NCBI RefSeq assembly: GCF_001612635.1
Contig: NZ_BDAV01000010.1
Location: forward strand, 124,001 to 188,000
Length of the DNA stretch: 64,000 bases
Direction: 5' to 3'
Origin: Nocardia africana NBRC 100379
GTDB taxonomy: Bacteria; Actinomycetota; Actinomycetes; Mycobacteriales; Mycobacteriaceae
In this document: one piece after another, positions 27,809 through 36,782 of the stretch
Numbering within the stretch: position 1 is the stretch's first letter
How the letters are laid out: each line of letters starts with the position of its first letter
Notes under the pieces: model-generated
What the model was told of the DNA's origin: nothing
Databases searched by the model: none
What the model saw: only the letters and a program-made list of their open reading frames with translations
Program-made: the position numbers and the translations under genes

Positions 27809-28216
27809 ATGAGCATCCTGTTCGGGATCGGTTTGGTGATCTGGTTCGTCAGCATCGCCGCGATGTTTCTCGCACGCGCCCTCGACGACCACAGAGAGCA
27901 GGTCTTCCGGGGGAGCCTCGCACTGTGCGCCGTGGGGTCGATACTCCTCGCCATCGGCACCCCTTTCGTCAGTGGCAATTCCACGAATAAGAACATCCTG
28001 GTCAGCGGCGGGTTCGCCGTGATGGCGTCGCTCTGCGCCTACTCGGTCCTGATCACGCGTCACCGCCCCGTCACTCCCCCGATACCGCTGCCGATCCCGT
28101 TCACCCCGCCGGCAGACGACCCCACCGCCACCGCTACGGCGGGTGCCCGGTCACGCGACGTGCAGCCTCCCGTGCCGACCGCGGACTCCCGCCCACACGA
28201 TCCGAGTCGCATGTGA
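27809..28216 (+). CDS. Small membrane protein of unknown function
   Basis: 135 residues from ATG 27809. Three membrane segments are visible (ILFGIGLVIWFVSIAAMFLA, LALCAVGSILLAIGTPFV and VSGGFAVMASLCAYSVLI), followed by a Pro/Thr-rich, probably disordered tail of about 50 residues. It follows the copper operon terminator, so it is probably not part of it. I do not recognise the family. A weak GGCAGGG site precedes the ATG; the same frame is open for 21 codons upstream without better support. Confidence 0.55.
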   Translation: MSILFGIGLVIWFVSIAAMFLARALDDHREQVFRGSLALCAVGSILLAIGTPFVSGNSTNKNILVSGGFAVMASLCAYSVLITRHRPVTPPIPLPIPFTPPADDPTATATAGARSRDVQPPVPTADSRPHDPSRM

Positions 28217-28322
28217 TCATCGCGCCCGCATCGCATCGGCCGAGTGCGAGGCGTTCGCTCCAGGCATGCAGAACGGCGAGTTGGCCACCCGGCGTGGGGA
28301 AGTCGCGTAGTACCACGTGACC

Positions 28323-28353
28323 TTGACCTCAACCATGGTTCAGGTTTTAGCGT
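28323..28353 (+). promoter_or_regulatory. MerR/SoxR-type promoter of the VOC gene
   Basis: TTGACC (28323-28328) and TAGCGT (28348-28353) are separated by 19 bp, the over-long spacer typical of MerR-family promoters. The spacer is filled by ACCTCAACCATGGTTCAGGT (28326-28345), a 20-bp dyad with a single mismatched pair. It fits the SoxR consensus CCTnAA-N6-TTnAGG. The VOC gene starts 35 bp downstream. Confidence 0.75.
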
Positions 28354-28387
28354 CGGGAGCTCCCGTTTCCCACCGAAGGGCACCGCG

Positions 28388-29116
28388 ATGAAGATTCTCG
28401 AAGCCGAGCTCACCACAACACATCTCGCCGCCACGGCGGAGTTCTACCGCGATCTGCTCGAGCTTCCGGTCACCACGGAGCCCGACGGCATCGTCGTCGA
28501 CATCGGCTCCAGCAGACTGAGAGTGTCAGCGGGCGCTGCCTTCGACGGAGTACACCACCTCGCTTTCGGCATCTCGCCGCACGACTTCGACCTGGCCCGC
28601 CGATGGTTGCGGCAGCGGACCGAATTGATCACGGCCGGCGGCTCCGACATCATCGACGGCCCGGAAGGATGGAATTCCCGATCGCTGTATTTCCGGGGGC
28701 CGGACGGAATTCTGCTGGAATTGATTGCGCGCCACGCCGACCTAGCGGCGCCGAGCACTCCGGGCGAGACCCCGCGCCTGTTGTCGATCAGCGAGGTCGG
28801 CATCGGTGTAGCCGACGTCCGGCAGACCGTACGTCACCTCGCCGAGGCTGCCGAACTCCCACCCTTCCCACCGCAACTGCCCGGCTTCGCACCGGTCGGC
28901 GGTCACGACGGGCTGCTCATCCTGGCAAACGCGGGCCGAATCTGGTTTCCCACCGAGTCGGACATCCCGGCCACAGGCCCGCTAGCCGTCCGAATCGAAA
29001 CCCCGGGCCACGACGGAACCGTCGCTCTGACGGACGAAGCCGTCGTCCAGTGCGTTCAGGCGCAGCCTGTTTCCGGCAACAACGGCGGCCACGGTAATCG
29101 ACGACATCGGCCATGA
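28388..29116 (+). CDS. VOC family protein (glyoxalase/bleomycin-resistance fold)
   Basis: 242 residues from ATG 28388. Two vicinal-oxygen-chelate modules: the first has AELTTTHLAATAEFYRDLLE, VHHLAFGISPHDFDLARRWL and LYFRGPDGILLELIARH; the second starts at EVGIGVADVRQTVRHLAEAA and is less typical. Such proteins can be glyoxalases, ring-cleavage dioxygenases or antibiotic-binding proteins. The gene stands alone behind a MerR/SoxR-type promoter, so induction by redox-active compounds is the simplest reading. It converges on rsmA with a 68-bp gap. Confidence 0.8.
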   Translation: MKILEAELTTTHLAATAEFYRDLLELPVTTEPDGIVVDIGSSRLRVSAGAAFDGVHHLAFGISPHDFDLARRWLRQRTELITAGGSDIIDGPEGWNSRSLYFRGPDGILLELIARHADLAAPSTPGETPRLLSISEVGIGVADVRQTVRHLAEAAELPPFPPQLPGFAPVGGHDGLLILANAGRIWFPTESDIPATGPLAVRIETPGHDGTVALTDEAVVQCVQAQPVSGNNGGHGNRRHRP

Positions 29117-29184
29117 CCGCCCGCCGTGGGGCAAGATCGCAGGCGTAGTGCGCGCAGGGTCCGGCTCAGCCTCCCCGCTGTGAG

Positions 29185-30078
29185 CTAATTGCTCTGTTCG
29201 GCGAGCCGGACGAATGCTGCGGTGTCGAGCGTTTCGCCGCGGGCGGTCGGGGCGATTCCCGCGGCGACCAATCGGCGCTCCGCCTCGGCGGGCGATCCCG
29301 CCCATCCTGCCAGGGCGGCGCGTAATGTCTTGCGGCGCTGGGCGAATGCCGCATCGACGACGGCGAACACCCGCTCGCGGTGGGCGGTGTCGAGGGACCA
29401 CGGCGGCTGGGTGAAGCGTTCGATGCGGACCAGTCCGGACTCCACCTGGGGGACGGGCCAGAACACCTGGCGGCCCACGGCTCCCGCGCGGCGGACGGCG
29501 CCGAAGAAGCCGGCCTTCACGCTGGGGACGCCGTAGATGCGGGAGCCGGGTTCGGCGGAGAGGCGGTCGGCCACCTCGGCCTGAACCATCACCAAAGCCG
29601 TTCGGATGCTGGGCAATTCGGCGAGAAGGTGCAGCAGCACCGGTACCGCGACGTTGTAGGGCAGGTTCGCCACCAGTGCCGTCGGCTCACCCGGGATATC
29701 GGTGGCCGACACCCGCAGCGCATCGCCGGGGACCACGGTCAGCCGGTCGGCGAGCCCGGGTGCGCGATCGGCCACGGTGTCCGGAAGATGCTGCGCGAGA
29801 ACCGGATCCAGCTCCACCGCGATGACCCGGTCCACGACGTCGAGCAGCGCCAGCGTCAGCGAGCCCAGTCCGGGACCGACCTCGAGCACCACGTCGTCGC
29901 GTCCGACGCCGGCCGTGGCCACGATTCGCCGCACGGTGTTCGCGTCGTGCACGAAGTTCTGTCCGAGCTGTTTGGTGGGGCGCACGCCGAACCGCTCCGC
30001 CAGCACCCGCACTTCGGCGGGACCGAGCAGTTCGGCCAGGCCACGGGCTTCGCTCACAGGTTCGGACACGCCCGACAA
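29185..30078 (-). CDS. rsmA: 16S rRNA dimethyladenosine transferase
   Basis: KsgA/RsmA dimethylates two adjacent adenines in helix 45 of 16S rRNA. Up to 297 residues. Motifs: KQLGQNFVHDANTVRRIV, VVLEVGPGLGSLTLALL (SAM loop), VIAVELDP and the catalytic NLPYNVAVPVLLH. The C-terminal FWPVPQVESGLVRI and the RRKTLRAALAGW block are also typical. The start is uncertain: TTG 30078 gives the longest form, but GTG at 30069 or 30057 is possible, and no strong ribosome-binding site marks any of them. It follows the lipase gene by 13 bp. Confidence 0.94.
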   Translation of the reverse strand: MSGVSEPVSEARGLAELLGPAEVRVLAERFGVRPTKQLGQNFVHDANTVRRIVATAGVGRDDVVLEVGPGLGSLTLALLDVVDRVIAVELDPVLAQHLPDTVADRAPGLADRLTVVPGDALRVSATDIPGEPTALVANLPYNVAVPVLLHLLAELPSIRTALVMVQAEVADRLSAEPGSRIYGVPSVKAGFFGAVRRAGAVGRQVFWPVPQVESGLVRIERFTQPPWSLDTAHRERVFAVVDAAFAQRRKTLRAALAGWAGSPAEAERRLVAAGIAPTARGETLDTAAFVRLAEQSN

Positions 30079-30091
30079 GGTATCAGTGCGG

Positions 30092-31276
30092 CTAGGGCCG
30101 GTACGGCGTGGACTGCACCCGCGCGACGAAGGCGTCGATCGCCGCCCACATCTGCGGATTCAGATCGCAGTGCTGCCCGGTGCCGACCACGGATTGCGCG
30201 TCCACGCCGTTCGCGGCCAGTTGGGCGGCCAGCGCGGCGTGCAGCGGTGAGGGCACGGTTCGGTCGGTGGCGTTGAGCAGCAACAGAATCGGCGCGTCGT
30301 AGCCGCTCGTGGGCACGGCCAGATAGTCGGTGAGCGCGGCCGTGAACCGCGGATCGCCCAGGGGGCGCGACAGCAGATCGCCCAGTGAGGCGCCGTTGAC
30401 CTGCGCGATCATCCCGTCCAGGCAGAGGGTGCCGATGCTGTCGAGCAGTTGGCGCCCACGCGGGCTCAGATAGCTGTCGACGTCGATATCGGGCCGGGTC
30501 TCCCGCATCCCGACGAGCACTCCCGCGATGAAGGCGGTGCTGCCGTCGCCGATCTCCGGAATATTCGGCACCCACGGCCCGGCGATGGGCAGCACGTGCT
30601 CGAGATCCGACTCCGGGTCGACCGCGATCGTCCCGCGGAAGTCCAGGTCGGGCGCATAGCTCTGCTGGAGACGACCCGTACCCAGCGCGGCCTGGCCCCC
30701 CTGCGACGCACCGACGGCGATCCAGGTGCGCGACAGCTGCGGATACGTCGCGCGCGCTGCCCGCAGCAGGTCGATGGTCGCCGTCGCCTCGGACTGCCGT
30801 TCCAGATACGGGTGCGGCCCGGTGTCGAACGTGCCCAGCCCGAGATAGTCGGGCGCGACGACCGCGAATCCCTTGGACTGGAAGTACTGCAGGATGCGAT
30901 CTTCCTTGGCGCGGCCCGACGGGTAGGGCGCGGTACGGGGATTCGAGATGCCGCTGCATCCCATGCCGAGCCCGCTCGTGCCGTGGTCGTAGGCCACCAC
31001 CGGCCAGCCACCCGCGGGCGGTTCGCCCGGCGGAAGGAACACCGCACCGCTGGCCGGGACGGACGCCCCCTGCGAAGTCGTTGTCCGATAGTCGAGCAGC
31101 GCCCCTCCGGTCATACCGTGCCAGCCGTCCGGCTGCGCGGTGACCGACATCGTCGTTCCGGCCGGCTCGGCCGCGGCTTCCGGCACCGCGACGACCGAGG
31201 CGGCCGCCAGCGCGGTGAACACGGCCGCGGCGAGCAGCGCCAGACGGCTCCGAGCCGGACATTTCGACAACCGCAT
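30092..31276 (-). CDS. Secreted lipase (LIP family alpha/beta hydrolase)
   Basis: 394 residues. Sec-type signal peptide (Arg-rich start, then LALLAAAVFTALAAASVVAV, cleavage probably after AAA). The mature part has the secretory-lipase layout: VVAYDHGTSGLGMGCSG (oxyanion region), GFAVVAPDYLGLGTF and the nucleophile elbow GASQGGQAAL. The acid/His pair is probably in LNATDRTVPS and GQHCDL. It would act outside the cell on acyl esters. In M. tuberculosis rpfB and ksgA are adjacent; here this gene and an SDR lie between them. Confidence 0.88.
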   Translation of the reverse strand: MRLSKCPARSRLALLAAAVFTALAAASVVAVPEAAAEPAGTTMSVTAQPDGWHGMTGGALLDYRTTTSQGASVPASGAVFLPPGEPPAGGWPVVAYDHGTSGLGMGCSGISNPRTAPYPSGRAKEDRILQYFQSKGFAVVAPDYLGLGTFDTGPHPYLERQSEATATIDLLRAARATYPQLSRTWIAVGASQGGQAALGTGRLQQSYAPDLDFRGTIAVDPESDLEHVLPIAGPWVPNIPEIGDGSTAFIAGVLVGMRETRPDIDVDSYLSPRGRQLLDSIGTLCLDGMIAQVNGASLGDLLSRPLGDPRFTAALTDYLAVPTSGYDAPILLLLNATDRTVPSPLHAALAAQLAANGVDAQSVVGTGQHCDLNPQMWAAIDAFVARVQSTPYRP

Positions 31277-31365
31277 GGGGACACCTCACATCGTCGGGAT
31301 CTGCTGATTTTACGGTGCACACACCGCCCGATCCGGAAGTTCCCAGGCCGGTCCGTCGCGGAGCG

Positions 31366-31394
31366 TTGACGTCAATTGATACACGTTCTAGTTT
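31366..31394 (+). promoter_or_regulatory. Promoter of the SDR gene with KstR-like site
   Basis: TTGACG (31366-31371) and TAGTTT (31389-31394) are spaced by 17 bp. The site TGATACACGTTCTA at 31377-31390 fits the KstR pattern TnnAACnnGTTnnA with one mismatch (TAC for AAC). It overlaps the -10 element, where a repressor would block transcription. KstR controls sterol catabolism in mycobacteria and Rhodococcus. The site is suggestive only. Confidence 0.4.
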
Positions 31395-31467
31395 CGGTGT
31401 ACTCGCGGAACCGGCGGTGGCACATCAGGTCTCACCGCCTCCGAAGCAGCAGGAGAGGACGGCCGCA

Positions 31468-32232
31468 ATGATGCGCAGGCACGAGGGACGACGGGTGGTG
31501 GTGACCGGGGCGGGCTCGGGCATCGGGCGGGGCATCGTGGTGCGCATGCTCGCCGAGGGAGCGCAGGTCGTGGGCATGGACATCTCCGAGCCCGGGCTGA
31601 AGGAGACCGTCGCGGAAGTGGGCGCGGATCGCGAGCGACTCCATACGGTGACCGTCGACGTGGCCGATCCGGAATCGGTGCGCCCCGCCGTCGCCGCGGC
31701 CGTGGACCATCTCGGCGGACTGGACGTGCTGGTCAACGCGGCGGGGATCATGCGCACCGCGCACACCCACGAGATGGCGTTCGAGAGCTGGAATCAGGTG
31801 ATCGGCATCAACCTCACGGGCACCTTCCTGATGATGCAGGCGGCCATCCCGACCCTGCTGCAGTCCGACCATCCGGTGATCGTGAACTTCTCCTCGACCG
31901 CCGCACTCGGGGCGAACCCGTACATGGCCGCCTACGCCGCGTCCAAGGGCGGCGTCAACGCGATGACCCATGCGGTCGCGCTGGAGTATTCACAAAAGGG
32001 CCTGCGCGCGGTGAACATCGTCCCGGGCGGCATCACCAGCGGTATCACCAACAATCTGCAAACCCCCGAAGACGCCGACTGGAACCTCTTCTCCCGCCTG
32101 ACCGGCTGGCTCAACGGCGGCGCCCTGGGCGAACCCGCCGACGTCGCGGGCGTGGTCGCCATGGTCGCCTCCGAGGACGGCCGCTACATCACCGGCTCGG
32201 AGATCCGCGTCGACGGCGGCGCGCTGATGTGA
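31468..32232 (+). CDS. Short-chain dehydrogenase/reductase
   Basis: 254 residues from ATG 31468, behind AGGAGAGG. Classical SDR: nucleotide loop VVVTGAGSGIGRGI, NAAGI near residue 88, active-site Ser in VNFSSTAALGANPYMA, and the YAASK motif (AYAASKGGVNAM). The Asp after the second strand (GMDISEP) favours NAD over NADP. The C-terminal end EIRVDGGALM is typical. The promoter carries a KstR-like site, so a steroid or sterol-side-chain substrate is possible. Transcribed alone; its stop abuts the end of rpfB. Confidence 0.88.
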   Translation: MMRRHEGRRVVVTGAGSGIGRGIVVRMLAEGAQVVGMDISEPGLKETVAEVGADRERLHTVTVDVADPESVRPAVAAAVDHLGGLDVLVNAAGIMRTAHTHEMAFESWNQVIGINLTGTFLMMQAAIPTLLQSDHPVIVNFSSTAALGANPYMAAYAASKGGVNAMTHAVALEYSQKGLRAVNIVPGGITSGITNNLQTPEDADWNLFSRLTGWLNGGALGEPADVAGVVAMVASEDGRYITGSEIRVDGGALM

Positions 32233-33381
32233 CTAGCTGATCCCCAAACGACTGGTGCACGCGGGCCAGGCACCCCAGCCCTGCCGGGCCCGCGTCACCT
32301 CGGCGATCGCGATCTGCTCTTCCCGGGTGGCGAGGTCCGGCCGCTCCGCGTACTTCAGGCCGCCCTGCCGCGACCAGGTGCTCTGGTCGAACTGAATGCC
32401 GCCGTAGTACCCGTTGCCGGTGTTGATGGCCCAGTTGCCGCCGGATTCGCATTTGGCCAGCGCGTCCCAGACCGCACCGTCGCGCACGGGCGGAACCTCG
32501 GTGCCCGGCTTGGCGCCCTTGCGGACGGTCTTGGGCTGGGCGGGGACGACGACGGTGTGTCCGACGGGCTCGCGCGAGGCTTCCTTACCGTTGACGATCG
32601 AGACCGCGTAGGTGACGTCCTGTACCCCCGCCTTGCCGGGATTCTCGACGATGGTCCGGCTCATATTGAGGTCGGTGTCCTCGATGACGTTCTCGGTCGG
32701 GTCGAGCGGTTCGCGTTCGGTGACCTTCTCGGTGCGCTTGCGGGTGACGGTGATCTTCATACCGTCGTGCAGCGGGGTGACGGCCACCGGCTCCACGGTG
32801 TCCTCGCCGGTCAGCGGCACGCCCTGCACCTGCAGCAGTTCCCCGACCGTTGGTGCGGCCAGCCGCACGTAACTCATCGGTTCGCCGTTGTCGGACAGCT
32901 GCACCGTGCGCGGGCTGGTGACGGCCAGCGCGGCACCCTGCAGCGGCAGCGGAGTGGGACGCGAGGGCGAAACGAAAACGTCGCCGGGCAGCTGCAGTTG
33001 AGTCAGCGCGTCGGCGACGGTGTACGCGGTGGTCCACACCTGTTTGGTCTTGCCGTCGAAGGTCAGCGAGACCTGCCGGGCGCGATTGAGCGTGATGGTC
33101 GCGCCGTTGGTGACGTCGGCGTCCCCGGACGGCGACACCGAGTCCTTGCCGGCCAGCTTGTAGCCGCCGGCCTTGAGCACACCCTTCACGCTGGCGGCCA
33201 TGGTGGTGATGGTCGTGCGCTCACCGTCGACGACGAGGGTGACGGTCTTACGGCTGACGATCGCCAGACTCGCTCCGATGATCAGGGTGATCAGCATCGC
33301 GGCGATCGCCGCGTAGAGCAGCGGCGAGCGCGACGTGTTGATCCGCTGGAGAGCGGATATCCGAAACTCCGGCATGGTCAC
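32233..33381 (-). CDS. rpfB: Resuscitation-promoting factor RpfB
   Basis: 382 residues. One N-terminal membrane segment (LLYAAIAAMLITLIIGASLA), three DUF348 repeats (VTLVVDGERTTITTMAASV, QVSLTFDGKTKQVWTTAYT, and a third near VQLSDNGEPMSYVRLA), a G5 domain with PLHDGMKITVTR, and a C-terminal Rpf lysozyme-like domain: AVWDALAKCESGGNWAINTG with the catalytic Glu in CESGG, then YYGGIQFDQSTW. It cleaves peptidoglycan at the cell surface and promotes outgrowth from dormancy. Start at GTG 33381 or the ATG two codons on. It follows tatD by 175 bp; no ydaO-type riboswitch could be recognised there. Confidence 0.96.
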   Translation of the reverse strand: MTMPEFRISALQRINTSRSPLLYAAIAAMLITLIIGASLAIVSRKTVTLVVDGERTTITTMAASVKGVLKAGGYKLAGKDSVSPSGDADVTNGATITLNRARQVSLTFDGKTKQVWTTAYTVADALTQLQLPGDVFVSPSRPTPLPLQGAALAVTSPRTVQLSDNGEPMSYVRLAAPTVGELLQVQGVPLTGEDTVEPVAVTPLHDGMKITVTRKRTEKVTEREPLDPTENVIEDTDLNMSRTIVENPGKAGVQDVTYAVSIVNGKEASREPVGHTVVVPAQPKTVRKGAKPGTEVPPVRDGAVWDALAKCESGGNWAINTGNGYYGGIQFDQSTWSRQGGLKYAERPDLATREEQIAIAEVTRARQGWGAWPACTSRLGIS

Positions 33382-33556
33382 AATACGATAACGAGGGGGT
33401 CAGTCCCTGGCAACTACATGCCGTGGAACAGGGGATTTCCACATCACGATTCGATATCGACAGTGCGGAAATATCACGACCGCGCAATCGTAAGTGAACT
33501 GGCGCACACCTCGCATTCCGGTCGCGTTTTATGTGACGCACCGCACGCGGGCGGCC

Positions 33557-34393
33557 TCAGTGCCGCGGCAGCCGGTAGACCCGCTCGGCATTGGCGGTCG
33601 TGATCTCGGCCAGTGCCGCCGGATCCTGTTCGCGCAGTTCGGCCAAGGCCCGCACGGTGTAGGGCAGGCAGTACGGCTCGTTCGGCGCGCCCCGGAACGG
33701 GTGCGGAGTCAGGAACGGCGCATCGGTCTCCACCAGGATCTGCTCGTCCGGCACCAGCGTCGCGGCCTCGCGCAATTCGTGCGCGTTCTTGAAACTCACC
33801 GTCCCGGAGAAGCTGAGCAGATACCCCTCGGCCACGCAGGCCAGAGCCATATTGGCGTCGGAGGAGAAGCAGTGGAAGATCACCGTCTCCGGCGCGCCCT
33901 CGTCCAGCAGGACCGCGAGCACATCGTGATCGGCCTCGCGGTTGTGGATCATCAGCGGTTTCCCGAGCCGTTTGGCGAGGTCGATATGCCAGCGGAAGCC
34001 CTCCACCTGATCGTCGATATCGGCGCAGCCGTCGAGTTTGCCGGGCCAGTAGTAGTCGAGCCCGGTCTCGCCGACGGCGACCACCCGGGGGTCGGCGGCC
34101 AGCTTCTCCAGTTCCGCGCGGGCGGCATCGTCCAGAGCGTTCGCGCGGGTCGGATGCAGCGCGACCGCGGCGTACACGCGCGGATCCCAGTGCGCGGCGT
34201 CGACGGCGAAGCGGGCGGCATCGAGGTCGTCGGCGATGGTCACCACCCGGCCGACACCCACCGCGGCGGCCCGATCCACCATGGCGGCAACCGATTCCGC
34301 GTCCCCGGCCCCGCAGGCATCGAGGTGGGTGTGGGCGTCGACCAACGGCGACAGCGGTGCGGGCGGCTCGGGTGCGGGTCGTTTACCGGGCAT
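33557..34393 (-). CDS. tatD: TatD family metal-dependent hydrolase
   Basis: 278 residues, amidohydrolase-type TIM barrel with nuclease-like activity in the family. Metal ligands: LVDAHTHLDACG (HxH), VGETGLDYYWPGK (Glu), LMIHNREADHD (His), FHCFS (His), and LVETDAPFLTPHPFRG (Asp). Syntenic with Rv1008 tatD. The gene lies 113 bp from the divergent metG, so their promoters share this gap. Biological substrate uncertain (DNA, RNA or D-amino-acyl compounds have been proposed). Confidence 0.95.
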   Translation of the reverse strand: MPGKRPAPEPPAPLSPLVDAHTHLDACGAGDAESVAAMVDRAAAVGVGRVVTIADDLDAARFAVDAAHWDPRVYAAVALHPTRANALDDAARAELEKLAADPRVVAVGETGLDYYWPGKLDGCADIDDQVEGFRWHIDLAKRLGKPLMIHNREADHDVLAVLLDEGAPETVIFHCFSSDANMALACVAEGYLLSFSGTVSFKNAHELREAATLVPDEQILVETDAPFLTPHPFRGAPNEPYCLPYTVRALAELREQDPAALAEITTANAERVYRLPRH

Positions 34394-34506
34394 CGGACCA
34401 GATTAGACACACCGCACCAGCGGCAGGTGAACCCGGCGGGAGCGACGAGTGGACGACGGGATATCGACGCGAGGGATTATCGGCGGCGGATTAGAGTGGA
34501 CACACC

Positions 34507-36069
34507 ATGAGCGCACCCGAACGCACGTCACCGGCCTTCTACATCACAACGGCGATCGCCTACCCCAACGGCGCGCCGCATATCGGCCATGCCTACGAGT
34601 ACATCTCCACCGATACGCTTGCCCGGTTCAAGCGACTCGACGGCTACGACGTGTTCTTCATGACCGGCACCGACGAGCACGGCCAGAAGGTGCAACAGGC
34701 CGCGCGCGCCGCCGGCGTCTCCGTGGAGGAATACGCCGCGCGCAATTCGGATGTGTTCGAACGCATGGACAAGGCGCTCGACATTTCCTACGACCGGTTC
34801 ATCCGCACCACCGACGAGGATCATCTCGCCGCCAGCATCGCGATCTGGGAGCGTATGCAGGCCAACGGCGATATCTACCTCGACACCTATTCGGGCTGGT
34901 ACTCGGTGCGCGACGAGGCCTTCTACACCGAAGAGGAGACCACGGTCACCGAGGACGGGACGCGCCTGGCGACCGAAACCCGGACCCCGGTGGAATGGAC
35001 CGAGGAGTCGAACTACTTCTTCCGATTGTCGAAATATCAGGACCGGCTGCTCGAACTCTACGAGACCACACCGGATTTCATCCTGCCCGCCACCCGGCGC
35101 AACGAAATCGTCAGCTACGTGAAGGCGGGTCTGAAGGATCTGTCGATTTCGCGCACCACCTTCGACTGGGGTGTGCCGGTGCCCGGCGATCCGGCGCATG
35201 TGATGTACGTGTGGGTGGACGCGCTCACCAACTATCTGACCGGTGTCGGATTCCCGGATACCGATTCGGCCGCCTTCCAACGGTTCTGGCCGGCGAATGT
35301 GCACATCATCGGCAAGGACATCACCCGGTTCCACACCGTCTACTGGCCGGCCTTCCTGATGTCGGCGGGTATCGAATTGCCGAAACGAGTTTTCGTGCAC
35401 GGCTTCTTGTTCAACAAGGGCGAGAAGATGTCGAAATCGGTCGGCAACGTGGTGGACCCGCTGGCGTTGGTCGACCAGTACGGTCTCGACGCGGTGCGGT
35501 TCTTCCTGCTGCGTGAGATCTCCTACGGCCAGGACGGCTCCTACAGCCACGACGCCATCGTCGGGCGGATCAACACCGATCTGGCCAACGAATACGGCAA
35601 TCTCGTGCAGCGCAGCCTGAAGATGGTGGCGCGCGATTTCGATTCCGCCGTCCCGACTCCCGGCGAATTCACCGAGGCCGACCGGGAACTGCTCGATCGC
35701 GCGAACGGCCTGCTGGAGCGCTGCCGCGACGAATTCGACGGGCAGCAAATACATCTGGCGCTCGAGGCGATCTGGCTGACCCTCGGCGAGACGAACAAGT
35801 ACTTCTCCGCACAGCAGCCGTGGGCGCTGGCCAAATCGGGTACGCCCGAGGACGTGGCCCGCGAGGCGACGGTGCTGTACGTGACCCTCGAGGTACTGCG
35901 GATCGTGTCGATCCTGGTGCAGCCGGTGATTCCGGGTTCGGCCGGGCGGATTCTCGACCAGCTCGGCCAGACCGCGCGTACCTTCGCCGATCTCGCCACG
36001 CCGATCGAGGCCGGACTGGCCCTACCCGCGCCGGAGCCGGTGTTCCCGAAGTACATCGAACCGAAGTAG
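34507..36069 (+). CDS. metG: Methionyl-tRNA synthetase
   Basis: Charges tRNA-Met. 520 residues, the short actinobacterial form without the C-terminal dimerisation domain. HIGH motif as HIGH in PHIGHAYEYISTDT, KMSKS at residues 307-311 (KGEKMSKSVGN), and the Met-binding region FYITTAIAYPNGAPHIG. TAGAGT about 15 bp upstream of the ATG could be the -10 element of a short-leader message. Divergent from tatD; followed after 17 bp by a TetR gene. Confidence 0.97.
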   Translation: MSAPERTSPAFYITTAIAYPNGAPHIGHAYEYISTDTLARFKRLDGYDVFFMTGTDEHGQKVQQAARAAGVSVEEYAARNSDVFERMDKALDISYDRFIRTTDEDHLAASIAIWERMQANGDIYLDTYSGWYSVRDEAFYTEEETTVTEDGTRLATETRTPVEWTEESNYFFRLSKYQDRLLELYETTPDFILPATRRNEIVSYVKAGLKDLSISRTTFDWGVPVPGDPAHVMYVWVDALTNYLTGVGFPDTDSAAFQRFWPANVHIIGKDITRFHTVYWPAFLMSAGIELPKRVFVHGFLFNKGEKMSKSVGNVVDPLALVDQYGLDAVRFFLLREISYGQDGSYSHDAIVGRINTDLANEYGNLVQRSLKMVARDFDSAVPTPGEFTEADRELLDRANGLLERCRDEFDGQQIHLALEAIWLTLGETNKYFSAQQPWALAKSGTPEDVAREATVLYVTLEVLRIVSILVQPVIPGSAGRILDQLGQTARTFADLATPIEAGLALPAPEPVFPKYIEPK

Positions 36070-36086
36070 GCGACCGGAGCCGGGTT

Positions 36087-36734
36087 ATGGATGCGGAATT
36101 CGCCGAGCGCCACCGCAGCGTTCGCGCCCAGGCGCTCGGCACCCCTCGGGGCCGGCTCATCGGCGCGATGGTCGAATGTGTCGGCGCCCGAGGCTTTTCC
36201 ACGGTCACGCTGACCGATATCGTCGGCCGCGCCCATGTCTCACGCAGCACCTTCTACGAACACTTCGGCAACAAGGAACACTGCTTCATCGAGGCGGTGC
36301 ACACCGGAGTGGAGATCATCCGCACCCGGATCGCGGACGAGCTGGCGCATCTGCCCGAGGACGCCGATCCGCGGCAGCGCATCGCCACCATGATCAGCAC
36401 ATTCTGTTCGGTGGTGGCGGCCGAACCGGATTTCGCGCGGCTCATCCTCGTGGAATCGCTGCTCGTCGGCGATGCGACCGCGGAGTTCCGCGATCTCGCG
36501 GTGGACCGCTTCGCGACGCTGTACCGCAATTTCCACGATCAGGCGCGCGCCGCCGATCCCGCGATCCCGGAACTGCCGGACGAGGTGATCGCCCTGGTCC
36601 CCGACGCCATCGGCGAACGCACGCGGCGAGTGCTGATCCGCGAGGGCGCGCATCGAGTGCCCGACATGGCGCCCACCTTCATCGAATTCGCGAATACGGT
36701 GCTGGGACTGGCGCCGGTCGTCGCGCGCGTGTAA
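36087..36734 (+). CDS. TetR/AcrR family regulator
   Basis: 215 residues from ATG 36087. N-terminal helix-turn-helix: RGRLIGAMVECVGARGFSTV, LTDIVGRAHVSRSTFYEHFG and NKEHCFIEAVH, which is the canonical TetR DNA-binding domain; the remaining 130 residues form a ligand-binding core of unknown specificity (TetR_C). It follows metG by 17 bp on the same strand, so it is probably read from the same message. No obvious target is next to it. Confidence 0.88.
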   Translation: MDAEFAERHRSVRAQALGTPRGRLIGAMVECVGARGFSTVTLTDIVGRAHVSRSTFYEHFGNKEHCFIEAVHTGVEIIRTRIADELAHLPEDADPRQRIATMISTFCSVVAAEPDFARLILVESLLVGDATAEFRDLAVDRFATLYRNFHDQARAADPAIPELPDEVIALVPDAIGERTRRVLIREGAHRVPDMAPTFIEFANTVLGLAPVVARV

Positions 36735-36782
36735 GCGCGCCGGCGCGGTGGGCTCCCCGGCCCGGCGAGCGGATCTGCGCTA

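Noticed and set aside
33382..33556. Possible c-di-AMP (ydaO) riboswitch upstream of rpfB
   Set aside because: Known in front of rpf genes in Streptomyces, so I looked. The 175-bp gap is too short and shows no matching conserved core.
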